Below the pieces are notes generated by a model. That model had not been told where the DNA came from. It saw nothing but the letters and a program-made list of their open reading frames with translations, and did no database searches. A stretch of DNA of 64,000 bases from Nelumbo lutea (Eukaryota > Streptophyta > Magnoliopsida > Proteales > Nelumbonaceae). The stretch's first letter is position 1, and every line of letters begins with the position of its first letter. The stretch lies in NCBI GenBank assembly GCA_022828595.1, contig JAKGHH010000002.1:104901254-104965253 (forward strand), read 5' to 3'. Positions 1 through 11,945 of this stretch are shown here, piece by piece. Made by a program: the position numbers and the translations under genes.

Positions 1-17
1 ACCCTGAATTTTATTAT

Positions 18-269
18 TGTTGAAACTGAAGAGAGGAGAGGAGACTTGTGTGTTTCGGCAATGAGGGTTCTGAGAAGAGTTTTCGAACAGTCTCTATCTC
101 AGCCCTCTAACATGGTTTTATTAGATATATTTGAGTAATTACAAGGAGGCCCTTAGTTGGGCAAGAATTTACAAAGAACTTAAAAAAAATAACTTAACAT
201 TGACAGGATGGGCCCAAAATAACAAGAAGAATAAACAACCTATGGGCCATTCGGCCCATCTTCTCTACA
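18..269 (-). repeat. 3' LTR of Copia A, with polypurine tract
   Basis: This 252-bp LTR is the downstream one in minus orientation. Next to it, at 270-281, the minus strand reads CTTGAGGGGGAG, a standard polypurine tract. The same tract precedes the 3' LTRs of elements B (20085-20096) and C (17018-17029). Confidence 0.92.
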
Positions 270-323
270 CTCCCCCTCAAGCAGAGCATAGATGTCAATC
301 ATGCCAAGCTTGCTGGTATCATG

Positions 324-1231
324 CTAAAGTTTTGCCTTGGGAATGCCTTTGGTAAGAAAATCTGCCAACTGTCCTTCAGATGTGATGAAAGGAAGACACA
401 CTTCACCCGAAGAGACCCTTTCCCTAATGAAGTGTCGATCAACTTCAATATGCTTGGTTCTATCATGTTGCACTGGGTTGTGAGCAATGTTGATGGCAGC
501 CTGATTATCATAGTACAACATCATTGGCTTGTCATATTCAACTCCAAGTTCTTCCATCAAAGATTTTAGCCATAATAATTCAGAAACCCCATGTGCCATG
601 GCCCTGTATTCTGCTTCAGCAGAAGACCGAGCAACAACCGATTGTTTCTTGCTTCTCCAAGAAACAACATTACCAGCTACCAAGCTGCAATACCCAAAGG
701 TAGATCTTCTGTCATCAATGTTCCCGGCCCAGTCAGCATCGGTGTAAGCTTCAAGTTTCATATGACCATGCTTGGCAAACAGAATACCCTTTCCTGGGGA
801 GCCCTTCAAATAACTTAGGTATCTCTCTACAACTGCCAAATGAGTGTCTCGAGGAGCACGCATGAATTGGCTAATGCAATTGACTGCATATGCAATATCT
901 GGCCGAGTCATGTATAGATACAAAAGTTTCCCAAGAAGTCTCTGAAAGATTCCTTTGTCTTCTAACAATGTCCCTTCTGAGGCTGAGAGTTTATGACTCA
1001 TATCAATAGGAGTAGCAACTGGTCTAGCACCCATCTTTCCAGTTTCAGAGAGCAAGTCAAGAACATACTTTCTTTGGGAGATAAGAATCCCATCCTTGGA
1101 TCGAGCCACTTTTATGCCAAGAAAGTATCTCAATTCCCCCAAATCTTTAATCTCAAACTCTGTATGGAGAAAAGATTTTAGATCTTGAATTCCTGAAGCA
1201 TCATTACCCATCACTACAATATCATCAAGGT
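324..1231 (-). pseudogene. Copia A pol remnant: end of reverse transcriptase plus RNase H
   Basis: About 300 codons are open on the minus strand. The frame starts inside the reverse transcriptase, just before the DDI of the catalytic YxDD box, which here reads LDDIVVMGND. It runs through the connection region ([19 protein letters not shown]) into a Copia RNase H with [25 protein letters not shown] and HIEVDRHFIRE, which hold the catalytic acidic residues. It ends with the usual LADFLTKG tail close to the polypurine tract. The RNase H looks intact. The fingers, palm N-terminal half and integrase are missing, so this is not a working pol. Confidence 0.9.
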
Positions 1232-1234
1232 AAC

Positions 1235-2484
1235 CTTGATGGTTCCCTTACCAGAGATAGGGGCAAGTGAACCATCAGCTAAAGTGATTTTATCACATCC
1301 AGGAAGTAAGTCATATGAAACAAACAGGGTAGACAGATTGGTCATATGGTCAGAAGCACCTGAGTCAATAATCCAAGGGATCTTGAGATTACTTGAAGAG
1401 GTAGCATGATTAGCAGAAGCCCTTATACCTGAATGAGCAAATGCTGAAGTAGTAGATTTTCCTGAAGGGTCGGTAGCAGAGGTCACATCACTCAGCTGAC
1501 TGATCATCATCCCAAACTTTTCATATTCTGCTCTCATGGCTGCCAACTGTGCAGAAGCAGACATCTCTTCACTATCTGGCCCGGCAGCTACATTTGCACT
1601 TCCTGATCTTTTACTATCATATTTTTTTCTGAAACCTGATGGGAACAAGATTATGATGTAACTTCCAGCACTTGTCTTTGGTGTGCTTCGGCCTCTTGCA
1701 GTACTCACATACAATTTCTTTCTTTCCTGTGCCACTAGAAGTTCCAACATTCCCTTTAGGCTTAATCCCCATATTGGCAAAGTGATCATTAATATCAGCC
1801 CCTTGAACCTGAACAGCCCTTCTGCTCTCTTCACTACTCACCAATGCATAAGCTTGTGACAAAGATACACACTCCTTGGAAAGAATATTCTGTTTTGTGA
1901 TATCATATTCCGGGTTTAGTCCAGTTAAGAACTCAAAAACCATGTTCCTTTCAACCAATTTTTTGTAGATCTCTGCATCATTAGTGGTGTCCCAAGTTAC
2001 AGCTTCTATTAGGTCAATCTCTTGCCATAAGGATTTCAGGGTTGAGAAATATACAGCAAGAGGTTTCTCTCCTTGCCTTAAATTCTTTACATCACTTCTT
2101 AATTTATATGCCCGGGCCACATTGAGTTTTTTAGGAATAGATTTCTGCAACACTGTCCCAAATTTCTTTTGCTGAATTCATCAATAGGTAGTGTTGACTG
2201 ATTTGTAGCTACATTGAGTTCACAAGCCACCCAATGACAGTGTAATTTTCTTGCATCCACTTCTCGTAGGATGGATCATCTTCTGGGGGAGCCTTCTTAC
2301 TCCCGGAAATGAACCCCCACTTTCCTCTACTACAAACATGAATCTTTACTGATTGTGACCATGCCAGATAATTAGTTCCATTTAGTTTAACTGTGGTCAC
2401 AGTCAATAATGAATCACTTGGAGTTCCCTGACCCAGTCCATATTCAGCACTACTTTTGTTTTCAAACTCTGAGGAGTACATCAT
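1235..2484 (-). pseudogene. Copia A gag and partial protease
   Basis: The gag start is at 2484 (MMYSSEFENKSS). It carries the Copia gag signature [14 protein letters not shown], followed by an in-frame TAG at 2209-2211. The same reading frame logic continues after the stop ([17 protein letters not shown]) into [18 protein letters not shown] and a zinc knuckle [14 protein letters not shown] of the CX2CX4HX4C type. A frameshift near 1620 leads to the protease with active site [12 protein letters not shown]. Coding stops at about 1235, where the deletion joins it to reverse transcriptase sequence. The stop is shared with element B, so it is older than either insertion. Confidence 0.88.
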
Positions 2485-3236
2485 GTAAACACTCCAAATA
2501 TGATTTCAGATGACTTCTACAAGTATGCTAGATAAGAACAAGCAATAACTGAATTCAGCCGACCACAAGGAGACAACACACTGAGTTCAGCCTACCACAA
2601 GGAGGCAACACACTGAGTTCAGGCTTCAAGAAGTAATCAGAAACTCCTAGGCATTGTGCACTCAGGCGAAGTACATTTTCAAGGTTGTACACTCAGCCAA
2701 GAAGAGTAAGTACCAATCGGTATTGCTGAATAGGCCTTTTCACAAACACAGTGTGGGCAATAGAGACAACCCCACTGTCAAAGAAGAGAAAAAGACCCCA
2801 AAAATTGTTCGTACAGCCCTCTAAAACAGTCGAACAAGAGTAACAATACACAGCCTTGTTACAAGAAGAAGAGAAAAACAGCCCAGAAATTTTTGGGTTA
2901 AACTAGATTTAATGCAGTTGGAGGTAGTACAGAACAGCTAGGAATTTCGGACACTTCAACAGTCCAAACACAAACGAAGGTAATGCAAAATAGAACCAGA
3001 AAACTGAGCACAACTTACAGTTCAAGCTTCAACAGTCCAAACACAATCGAGCTTCAAAAACAGAACCGAGTTGTTCCCCTTTCCCTTTTTTCTTCTTCTC
3101 TGATTCTTCCTGGTCACCGAACCCCTTCTCCAAGAGATTCTAGTCTTGGGCTCATCCAATGACCTCCAAGAATCAGGCAATACGTGACTAAGCCTCCAGC
3201 CCTAGGACGTTCAAGTTCAGATATGCTCTTATACCA

Positions 3237-3485
3237 TGTTGAAACTGAAGAGAGAGGAGACTTGTGTGTTTCGGCAATGAGGGTTCTGAGAAGAGTTTTC
3301 GAACAGTCTCTATCTCAGCCCTCTAACACTGTTTTATTAGATATATTTGAGTAATTACAAGGAGGCCCTTAGTTGGGCAAGAATTTACAAAGAACTTAAA
3401 AAAAATAACTTAACATTGACAGGATGGGCCCAAAATAACAAGAAGAATAAACAACCTATCGGCCATTCGGCCCATCTTCTTTGCA
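3237..3485 (-). repeat. 5' LTR of Copia A, with primer-binding site
   Basis: This is the minus-strand 5' LTR, about 249 bp; its partner is at 18-269. Directly inside it, at 3225-3236, the minus strand reads TGGTATAAGAGC, one base off the usual initiator-methionine tRNA primer site TGGTATCAGAGC. The left LTR has a slightly longer GAGAGGA run; otherwise the two copies are very alike, which suggests a fairly recent insertion. Confidence 0.93.
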
Positions 3486-3490
3486 ATTAT

Positions 3491-5971
3491 GATCGGACTG
3501 CATCACTTATGAATAAAGGTATGCTTTGTTTAAATTTTGTTATTCTCCACAAACACAAATAAAAATCACAAAACAAGAGCAAAGTTTAAGGTGGACGATG
3601 AATGCATCTCAAAAACAATGAGATATGAGCTCATAGAGAAGTTAACATTCATAGTGAAAACCAAAAACCAAAAAGAAATAATATCTTTAACAAATTAGTA
3701 TCAAAGGAAAAACGAAAATTCAAATGTAAAAAGTGGTCAATAGAACTTAAAATTTCATGTAGGTGACCAATCTAAAATAAAGAAAAAATAAGAAAAATTT
3801 TGAATTTAACTAGAAAAATGAATATGCATCTTCATATCGTGTGTTTCGATTGAACTTATCGTACTTAACATTGTAGTCAAAAAACTTAATGGATGTCATG
3901 ATATTTGAAATTGTAGATGTAGGTGATAAATTTGTTTCGAGCAATGGAGGTCCATTTTTTTTATAATTGATTGTTTGTTTGAGAGATTTTCCAACATAGA
4001 TACTTGGCAAATATAGTATCACGAGATTAATAAGAGATTTTGTGATATACATGCTATTGGGATTCTCTTTAGAAGGCAATGTCATTCACATTTTGAACAA
4101 GAGAAAAAATATTGCATAACATAGTGGTTCTTAGACAATGAAATCCTTTTCTAGTTTCAGTTTCCTTCCTTTTGAAGTTCAAAATTGTGGATGGTGGCAA
4201 AAAAAATTCCAAACCTAATATTCATCATCTGTTTTTTTTTTACAACACCTTAAATAGTTTTGTCAATGTTCGCCAAAAATCATTCCAATGGTTCTATGTA
4301 GATGGATATAGATTTGGGACAAATGGTTATATTAAATATTAGAAAATAATTATAAAGGGAAGTAGGGATTTAGAAAATTGATTATTCCTATATATGATCA
4401 TGTTTTACAAAAACGACCTAACCGATGGGAATCCAAGTAACAAGTATCTCACTCTAGCAATTTAAACCCAAACCACATACTTGCACAAAAATTAAATCCA
4501 TCCAATTCATATTTTTTCACCTTATTTTTAGTTGACTTTGGTTCATATGCTTATGTATTTTTTCTCTCAAAATTGGTTCGTAGCAAGCAATAGTTGTTAC
4601 ACTAAATCAATTTGCAATGTTTGTCCCACAAACATGTATAGAACATCTATACAAGTATTTTCCAATTGGCTATTACTGCCAAATCATTTCTATGATGGAT
4701 TCATTTGAATTTTCATTCTTCAATTTATTTCCATTAGTTACCAAAATATTAGAAAAATAGTAAGGTTAAGAATGTTAGAAGAATATAGAGAAAGGGTTTT
4801 TATTGTTTAGTCCACCCCTACAAATCTTAGCCCCACTGCACAGGTGGGATGAATCCTAACCATGAATCAATGCCAAATCCACGGGCAAGATGCGATTATG
4901 GGGGGCTACTAGTAGACTAGGAGGGGGTTGTAATTTCATATTTCTGTTGAGTGCAGTCTACTTAACCCTATAGAAAAAGATATTTGCTTCAAAATTTGCC
5001 AAAACATAAATGTTCTCTACCAAAGAAACAAAAGGTGACAAAAAAACTTGGGTTATGAAAAAATATATATGATTATTATAATATTTTATATATAATAGAA
5101 TAAGCTTATTAAATTATATAATGTCATTATTTCATACGAAATTATATCAAAATATGCTCATTTTTTTGTAAACAAATCATATATGTAAAATATGTCAAAT
5201 ATTTTAATATTTCAAAATATTATAAAAAAATTATGAATAATATAATGAAAACATTTTATAAATATATTACAAAATTCTTTTCAAGAATATAAAATGTCAA
5301 ATATTTTAAAAATTGAATCTACATATATTACATTATAAGCATTATAATACAATCTCAAAAATATACTTTTAAGCATAACTTGATGATATAATTGTAATTC
5401 AATTTTATAAAAAATTGAATTTTGGTCTCTTGTAAGAAATCAAAAATCAATGTATCTTGTTATCAAATACAATACTTAAGTTTCAAAGATACAAGCATTT
5501 TAATTTTATCAATCTTAATCGAACCATAAACCATTTCAACATCTTCCTATCCGTTTTGGATTTTATTGTCTCTTAACTTCTCAAACATTTTGCTATACAT
5601 GAAAAACAATTAAAACATACTATAAACATTTTTCCATTTTTTTACGATTTTGGTTTGCCATATAACTTTTAAAAGCATAACGCATATCGCACTTCATAAA
5701 TCGAGATCAATTTCTAACCATTCATCACTCACTCCATCTAATAATTTAATTTAAACATGACACTATTTGTATTAAAGATCAAAAGAGGGTAAAGATAAAA
5801 TAACACTTCTTAGAGTAAAGTAAATATAGACTGTCCAACCACTTTTTAAAGCTCCCCTCACTTTTTTAAAAGGACACTAACTTACCCTTCTTGATTGACA
5901 TGGCAAGACCAAACCCACACTCACTTGTTCCAGCATTGTTTGCTATCAACATTTGAATACACGTGACATAA
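3491..5971. other. AT-rich spacer without recognisable genes
   Basis: This stretch is strongly AT-rich with many homopolymer runs and TATA-like tracts. Short open frames such as that at 3810-4085 have no recognisable motifs and no coding character. If the LPAT gene continues to the left, this is intronic. Confidence 0.6.
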
Positions 5972-6790
5972 GGCCTTGTTTTGTAGTACTTTACATACTT
6001 TTGAAAATATATATGAAAAGTATACGGACACATTTGCTTGGCGTGCTTTTACTTTTAAAAAATACAAAAGCAAGAAGTCACTATGACATAACTTTATACC
6101 TTCTAAAATGTGTGCACCAATCATATGTATGATACTTATACACCCCATCCACGTGGTAGAACATATAAATGCCACGCTGAAGCATGCACACCATTAAGTA
6201 TTCAGTGACATGTGTTTAAAATATATTTAATGACACATGTACTATGCAGTATCATTTTAGATGCCATGTAACATCATATATGGGTGCCAAGTGGTATTTG
6301 AAAATAACTAATGACAAATGTATCCATGTGGCATTCATCTATCGCCACATGGCACGTAGTATCATCGACTTACCTTCAAATGCCATGTGGCATCCACATG
6401 TCAATGACCCACATTTTGATGCCATGTGACATCCATATATACTGCTACATGGCATCTACATGTCATTAACCCCACATTCAAATGCAATGTAACATGCACA
6501 CGCATAAAGAATTTTATTGTATCCAAACACCACCATTCACTTTTAGCTTAAAAAACATTTTTTTAATTTTTTCATTCGAATGGTATTCAAAGTAAAAATG
6601 CAAAATGTGGTCCATGTACACATAAAGAATTTTATTGTATCCAAACACCACCATTCACTTTTAGTTTAAAAAACATTTTTGAATTTTTTTCATTCTAATG
6701 GTAATCAAAGTAAAAATACAAAATGTGGTCCATGTATTTTGTACTTTGGTACTAACAAAATTATAAAATACAAAGTAACCAAACAAGGCC
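5972..6790. mobile_element. Tourist-like (PIF/Harbinger) MITE
   Basis: The left end reads GGCCTTGTTTTGTAG and the right end, reverse-complemented, GGCCTTGTTTGGTTAC, an imperfect inverted repeat of roughly 30 bp typical of Tourist elements. A TAA flanks both ends (5969-5971 and 6791-6793), the PIF/Harbinger target preference. The 819-bp body encodes nothing. It contains a run of palindromic GCCATGTGGCAT variants at 6190-6480 and a 118-bp tandem duplication. Confidence 0.75.
6503..6738. repeat. 118-bp tandem duplication inside the MITE
   Basis: Two adjacent copies start CATAAAGAATTTTATTGTAT (6503-6620 and 6621-6738). They differ by few substitutions and small indels, so the duplication came after the MITE formed. 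Confidence 0.88.
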
Positions 6791-6793
6791 TAA

Positions 6794-7495
6794 AATTCTG
6801 TTGAACTCCTAAAAGTGTTCATGTTTAGTGGGACCTTAAATCAAATGAACCAAAATGCCCATTATGAATTTACTTTTAAAATATGTAAATGTTAAATTAA
6901 ATTTGTAAATAAAATCTACCTTCTTAAGTCAAGAAAATGAAAGTTTCTTACACATACATCACCAAATACCCCTCCCAAAATTAATCTTGCTAGTCACATA
7001 TCAACCAATAATTTCAATGCGTTGAAATTTTGTAAAAGTAGGCAACAAACTTTCGATTACATGTCACTCTCTAAATGAGATCAAGTTTTTTTGTATGAGA
7101 CATATTTAGAGGATTAGCTTTAATAAGAATGGTTCTGATCTATATTAATTTAGTACCACTCAACATTCATCAAAAAAAAATTGGCATCATTCAAGCATCC
7201 ATCATTAGGTATAATATGAATGGTTCTGATAGCAATGCAGCAGGTTCGAGGAGTGTTTTGCAAATTCTAGACCCTACCTGCCTTTCATATTAGCTATAAT
7301 ATGAATGGCTCTGATATATAATAAAGTCATTAATTTGGGATCATATTCAAGCATCAACCATTAGGATTTTTCCCCCATTTAAGATTTTACTCTCTTGATT
7401 TCTCAAACATTTTTACTATTAATAAAGAATATCTAAAATCCATGTAAACATTTCAGTTCGTCATAGCACTCATAAATCATACATCCAAATCTAAT
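6794..7495. other. AT-rich spacer, nothing recognised
   Basis: No coding motif or terminal repeat was recognised. A short phrase (tataatatgaatggttctgat) recurs at about 7210 and 7290, suggesting a small decayed duplication. Confidence 0.5.
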
Positions 7496-7499
7496 TCTA

Positions 7500-7982
7500 A
7501 CCAATTGTTTTTTATCCGCAAGAAAATTGGATTAAATTAAAATGATGATCTGGATATTACAATGACAGGGTGCATTCACCTCACCCATAAAGATTCATTC
7601 CAATCCCAGCGCAAATAGAAGATTTAAAATGGTGCCCAAAACAGCTGCTGCCTATATGCCCCTTTCTTTGCAAGAGTGTCGGCCATTCCATTTGCTGTCC
7701 TAATCTATTTGAAAGTTGTGTTCAGCTTTTGTGTGATGCCATGCTCTTTATTTCCCTAAGATCATGCCTATAGATCCATGACACAAGCTGCTTGCTTCTG
7801 GCCCAAGAACTGATCAGCTTTGAATTCTCCAAATGCTGAAACCATGATTGTTTAGCGATTCTTAACCCTTGTAGTAGCCTATAGATCCATGACCAACACT
7901 TTTCTGTGCAATCCTTGACTACTCCAAAAACCAACCATTCTTGTGCTTCTCGTGGAACTCCCATCAATCCCGGAATAACCAA
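7500..7982 (-). pseudogene. 3' fragment of an L1-type LINE (RNase H end)
   Basis: Read on the minus strand, the end of the fragment gives MADTLAKKGAYRQQLFWAPF then stop. This matches the C-terminal LINE RNase H signature (ADxLAKxG) that recurs several times in this window. Upstream of it, frames such as WFQHLENSKLISSW resemble the preceding RNase H region but are frameshifted. It is a 5'-truncated dead copy. Confidence 0.6.
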
Positions 7983-8187
7983 TTGTCACCCATTCCATAT
8001 GAACAGTTTAATGTAAACAAGATACTACAGGTTGTTATTTGTTGAAGATCAAAAGTGGATGAACAAGACACTTGCTAACAATATAATCTTGCACATGGCT
8101 CCACTTTGTTTGGAAAGGCTAAACAACCAGATTTGATGTTTCTGCAATGCTTGCTAAATTTGTTTTGAAGCAGTCTCAAGCCTAAAG

Positions 8188-8214
8188 ATTATTCATCATC
8201 ATCATCATCATCAT
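8188..8214. repeat. (ATC)n microsatellite
   Basis: Eight consecutive trinucleotide units are visible. Confidence 0.9.
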
Positions 8215-8229
8215 ATAAGCCTTGTTATT

Positions 8230-8670
8230 TTGTTCTGTTTAGTGCCATGTCCATTGTTAAATTATGAGCACTTAGATCATTTCTTACTTCAACCCATCAT
8301 TTTCTATGCACGTAACAGAACCATCTTAATCTAATCTCTCATTTTATCACATATTGCAGCTACTCCTAGGTACCTTCAAATAACTCCATTTTCTACTAAT
8401 CCTATCCTTCATAGTTTTTCCACTCATTCATCTTAGCATAGATTTCTGCCACACTAATATTTAGGGCATGTCTCTTAACGGCCCAACACTTCTCCATACA
8501 GCATTATCAGCCTTACAACTGCATTATAGAATTTTTCTATTAACCTAAATGGTATTTATCTTATCACCTATGATACAAGGCTCCAAATGCACCTCTCCAT
8601 GTTACCCATCCCATTCCAATTCAACGGGTGAAATCCTCCTCAATCTTTCCATTGTTATGAATTATCAAAA
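8230..8670 (-). pseudogene. RTE-type LINE reverse transcriptase C-terminal remnant
   Basis: On the minus strand, scattered over several frames, are pieces of the RTE-clade C-terminus: GKIEEDFT, WRGAFGALYHR, and MSGKTMKDRI. The same segments appear in better shape in the plus-strand RTE element at 56058-56463. There are many stops, so this copy is old. Confidence 0.6.
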
Positions 8671-8756
8671 CAAGGTAACAAAGAGATAATATTGAGTTAT
8701 CTCTTGGTCTCCAATCCTATTATTATTAAAATTCCATAGCATAGATTTTGTTTTGT

Positions 8757-9060
8757 CACACTTTTTTTTATTAATAACAGAATTTCATTAGAAATTTTTA
8801 AAAATTACAAGATAGAGGGACAGGTAATCTTTCTTAACTCTCCACAAACAAAAAAGTTACAACAATTGAGCCCAAAACAACTAATTCCTCCCCATCCCTT
8901 GTTTTTCTAAGACAGCAGCAAAAGCATTTGCTGTCCTTTTAGTCCAAAAACATTCTTCTTCCTTTTGCAACCACTCCACTACTTTAAAACCTCTTGTTTC
9001 TACTGTACTTGTCCATAAACCAAAGTTTGCATTTAATCCTTCATTAATTATACAATTCAT
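8757..9060 (-). pseudogene. LINE 3' end with A-tail
   Basis: The minus strand reads ANAFAAVLEKQGMGRN and a stop, the last part of a LINE RNase H. It is followed by a short 3' UTR and TTATTAATAAAAAAAAG at 8760-8775. That A-rich end is the form shared by the other LINE tails here (49800, 55175, 57360). Confidence 0.65.
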
Positions 9061-9447
9061 AAGGCCATAAGCAAAATAAACACCTTGGGACCTCCTGAAT
9101 AAGTTTAGTCAATTAATCAATGATTAGTGCAAATATCAAAATAACATTCAAAAAAGTGAACTAATTCCCAAAGGGATCCACATATAGGAGTGAGCAAACT
9201 ATAGGTCAAAGGATATATGAAACCCACTCATTGAAAGATTTAAACAAAAATTAGCAGAGTACTTGTTCAAAGGAAGAAAGGTTACATTGATACAATGTGC
9301 CTCATCAAATCTCCCAAACTATTTCTTCTCTCTCTGTCCCTCTTTACAAATCCAATCTCAGTTATTAACTCCTTGGAGAAACTAAGATGTGAATTCCTTT
9401 GTATCCTTTTGTACTCTCAAAGACAAGGGTAAAATTGGTACTTGACC
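9061..9447. other. Spacer, nothing recognised
   Basis: AT-rich sequence without motifs or terminal repeats that I could identify. Confidence 0.5.
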
Positions 9448-9681
9448 CAAGGTTCAAAATATCAACGTATCAATGCATCATATGATATGTATCGATTTTC
9501 AGGGTCATGAATAAGCCATTTATCACAATTTTGACTTTCTAAAACTTTAGCAACATGATAACAACCATACACTATGGCTTTGTCAGATTTTCAAAACGTA
9601 AAAAAAAACAACGGTTAGTTTTGCAGTTTTTATGGCCACAAAAAAAAATATGCATCAATTGCATCAACACTTTTAACCTTG
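9448..9681. mobile_element. Small MITE with CAAGGTT ends
   Basis: The left end reads CAAGGTTCAAAATATCAACG and the reverse complement of the right end CAAGGTTAAAAGTGTTGATG, an imperfect terminal inverted repeat of about 25 bp. A single related end (CAAGGTTTAAAATGTCGAT) occurs near 16255. No target duplication is clear, so the superfamily is open. Confidence 0.6.
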
Positions 9682-9889
9682 AATAACCATCAATTAAACC
9701 TCCTGAATAAAGTGCTCTTGATTGGGAAACAGAAATCCCTCAAATGCCTTATGTCTCAAAGGATGAAATCTATAGATTAATCAGCCTGGAAATGGGGAAT
9801 AGTTCCTATTCTAAAAGAATGCATGGTGTGGATCAGAACCTTTGTGTAAATCCCATTGCAAGAACTGACATCACTGCTGGAAACAGTTA

Positions 9890-11180
9890 ACAAGATTCAC
9901 ACTCATCCAAACTCTAAAAGGTGGAAACCAGGATGGTCAGGATTCTTTTCTCCAGACCTTTTTCAACAAATTAATAGAGCCCAAGAGGTGTCAAAGTGGC
10001 ATGAAGCTGGATAGAAGATTAAGGTACCCTTAAAGGTCGCATTCTTCTTATCATCTTATGGACAATTCTGTATAGAATCCTCCCTACTAATCATTTGCAA
10101 TCAAGAGGTATGGGTGTTGGGCAACCTATGCAGTCTTTGTGGCAAGAAGAAGAATCAGTTCCACAAGTACTGATTCCGCAGCTTCATTTAGAGCAGTTAG
10201 GTACATTTTCTACAGCTTTTCGGTAAACATTGGGCAACCCAAAAAGATATTAGCACACTTATCTTAACATTGCCCTCTAATGGATTCAGTAACAGGGGAA
10301 CCATTTTGTGGAAGTTGGTCCCTTTTTCCATACATTGGTTGACATGCCAGGAGTAGATTAGCAGAATCTTTTATGGGAAAATGGACAGGAAGAGGTTTAA
10401 GCAAAAGAGGGAAAACTTTATGGCAATCTCCTGCGCATGCTATATTTTGGAGCATTTGAGAAGAGAGAAATAACCAGGTGTTTAACAACAGAACAAAAAA
10501 CTGTGAGGAACTAATTTCTTTAATCTGTTATAGATGCTTCCTGTGGACTTCCAGCTCAGATTATTTCAGAGGTGTCACATTTGCTGACCTCCAAAGAAAT
10601 TCTGTAAATTTTCTTCACTCTAATCCCATACACCTCAACACTTCCCGCAGTCTCAGATTTGCTGACAAAGGGGAGACAACTTTGTACTTTGATGGAAGCG
10701 TTTTCGGAAACCAAGGTGCAGCTGGTATTGGAGGTGTAATTCGAAGAAAAGGAGGTACTATCAGTTGGGCTTTTAGTAGACCGATTGGGATAGCTTCCTC
10801 AACAAAGGCTGTAGTCATGGCAGCATTAACCAGTATCAGGATTGCAAGAGACCTGGATCTATTAAATCTTACCATTAAAGGAGATCCAGCCAACACCATT
10901 AATTGGCTTACTAATCCTGATAGTGGGCCTTGGGCCGTAGCTCACTACTTGGCTGAAGCAAGAGACATCCTCTCCTCCTTGAATACGCACGTGGGCTGGG
11001 TTCCAAGGGAGCTAAATTCTGAAGCTGACAGTCCAGCTAAATCGGACGCTTACAGGGATTACTTATTCAGTCATAGTGTCTGCCTATGTAACTCCTTGAG
11101 TGTGATATCTGTGTACATCTCCTCATGTACCTCATTTCTCTTGAATAAAGTTAACTTTTTTCTCAAAAAAGAAATCCCCC
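9890..11180 (+). pseudogene. L1-type LINE fragment: reverse-transcriptase zinc-binding region plus RNase H
   Basis: From about 9890 the plus strand shows the zf-RVT region that follows plant LINE reverse transcriptases (KVPLKVAFF, then QSLWQEEESVPQ in another frame). An ILWSI-W-ERN-like piece lies near 10450. RNase H covers about 10672-11110, with YFDGSVFGNQGAAGIGG, TKAVVMAAL, IKGDPANTINWL and LNSEADSPAKSD. Frameshifts separate the parts. It ends in an A-rich tract near 11170. This 5'-truncated copy probably lies in LPAT intron 7, antisense to that gene. Confidence 0.8.
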
Positions 11181-11224
11181 AGAGAGGTGTTCACTGGAAA
11201 AGTGAAAGAGTGCTGATTTTCTAA

Positions 11225-11945
11225 TCTGAAGTCCTACAAGGAGTTTATAGGCTTCACATATCACCACAAGGGATCCTCTACCTCCTATGATACAAAGTAC
11301 TCACCTTCCGACACTTCTACTCATATCTTAATTAAAATTATACTGCATGTATCATGTTTTATCTGTCCTTCAAGCTTGGATACTAGAGCTTTCCTTCACA
11401 TTTTTAGTTATGAATTAATTATCCCCATAGCTAATTACTTGAAGGACATCTAAAACAACACAAACCACGAGACATACTCTTGTATATGCCATTAAGTCAT
11501 CTGCACCAAATGTGAAAGCAGGACAGAAAGGAACCAAGTGATGCCATAAACGGATACAAATGAAATAAAAATATCAAACATATAGGCTGTAAGGCAACAA
11601 ATAATTGACAAAAAACAGTAGAGAAGTTCCTTTTACAGACCAGAAGTTTTAATAAGAAAGACAATTTGCAAACAACAAGAGGGAGCATCAAGTAATATTT
11701 CTTAAAATTTCACCAAAACCCTCTATTGACCTACTTGACAAAAAAAAAAAGCTAGATATAGTTGCACAATACTAAAAACTCAACAACGAAGCCATAGTTC
11801 AATAGAAAACTTTGTTAAACATAGGAAATGGCAAACATATACAAAACTAGCTAGGAGAAAAATATAAGCAAGACCAAGTAGTAGGACTATTAGGAGAAAA
11901 TTCATATGCGAATTTATGTTAGTATAGGTGCAAGAAGAGTTTAAC
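11225..11945 (-). other. Start of LPAT intron 7, no exon recognised
   Basis: Begins with the donor GTTAAA at 11945. No sequence for the conserved next exon (the segment after VLIPRTK) was found here or further left by eye. Confidence 0.5.

Larger units (their letters stand above)
18..3485 (-). mobile_element. Copia element A: LTR retrotransposon, internally deleted
   Basis: Both LTRs are present (18-269 and 3237-3485), with the same TG...CA ends and near-identical sequence. The 5-bp target duplication ATTAT is seen at 13-17 and 3486-3490, so both boundaries are exact. Coding runs on the minus strand: the 5' LTR is the right one, followed by a leader, gag, part of protease, then abruptly the C-terminal reverse transcriptase and RNase H. 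Integrase and most of the reverse transcriptase are gone. At 3.47 kb it is shorter than the usual 4.5-5.5 kb Copia. It shares gag and pol with element B (19734-25107) but its LTR differs. It cannot be autonomous. Confidence 0.95.

Noticed and set aside
3810..4085. 91-codon open frame on the minus strand
   Set aside because: No recognisable motif, low-complexity AT-rich setting, no splice or start support.
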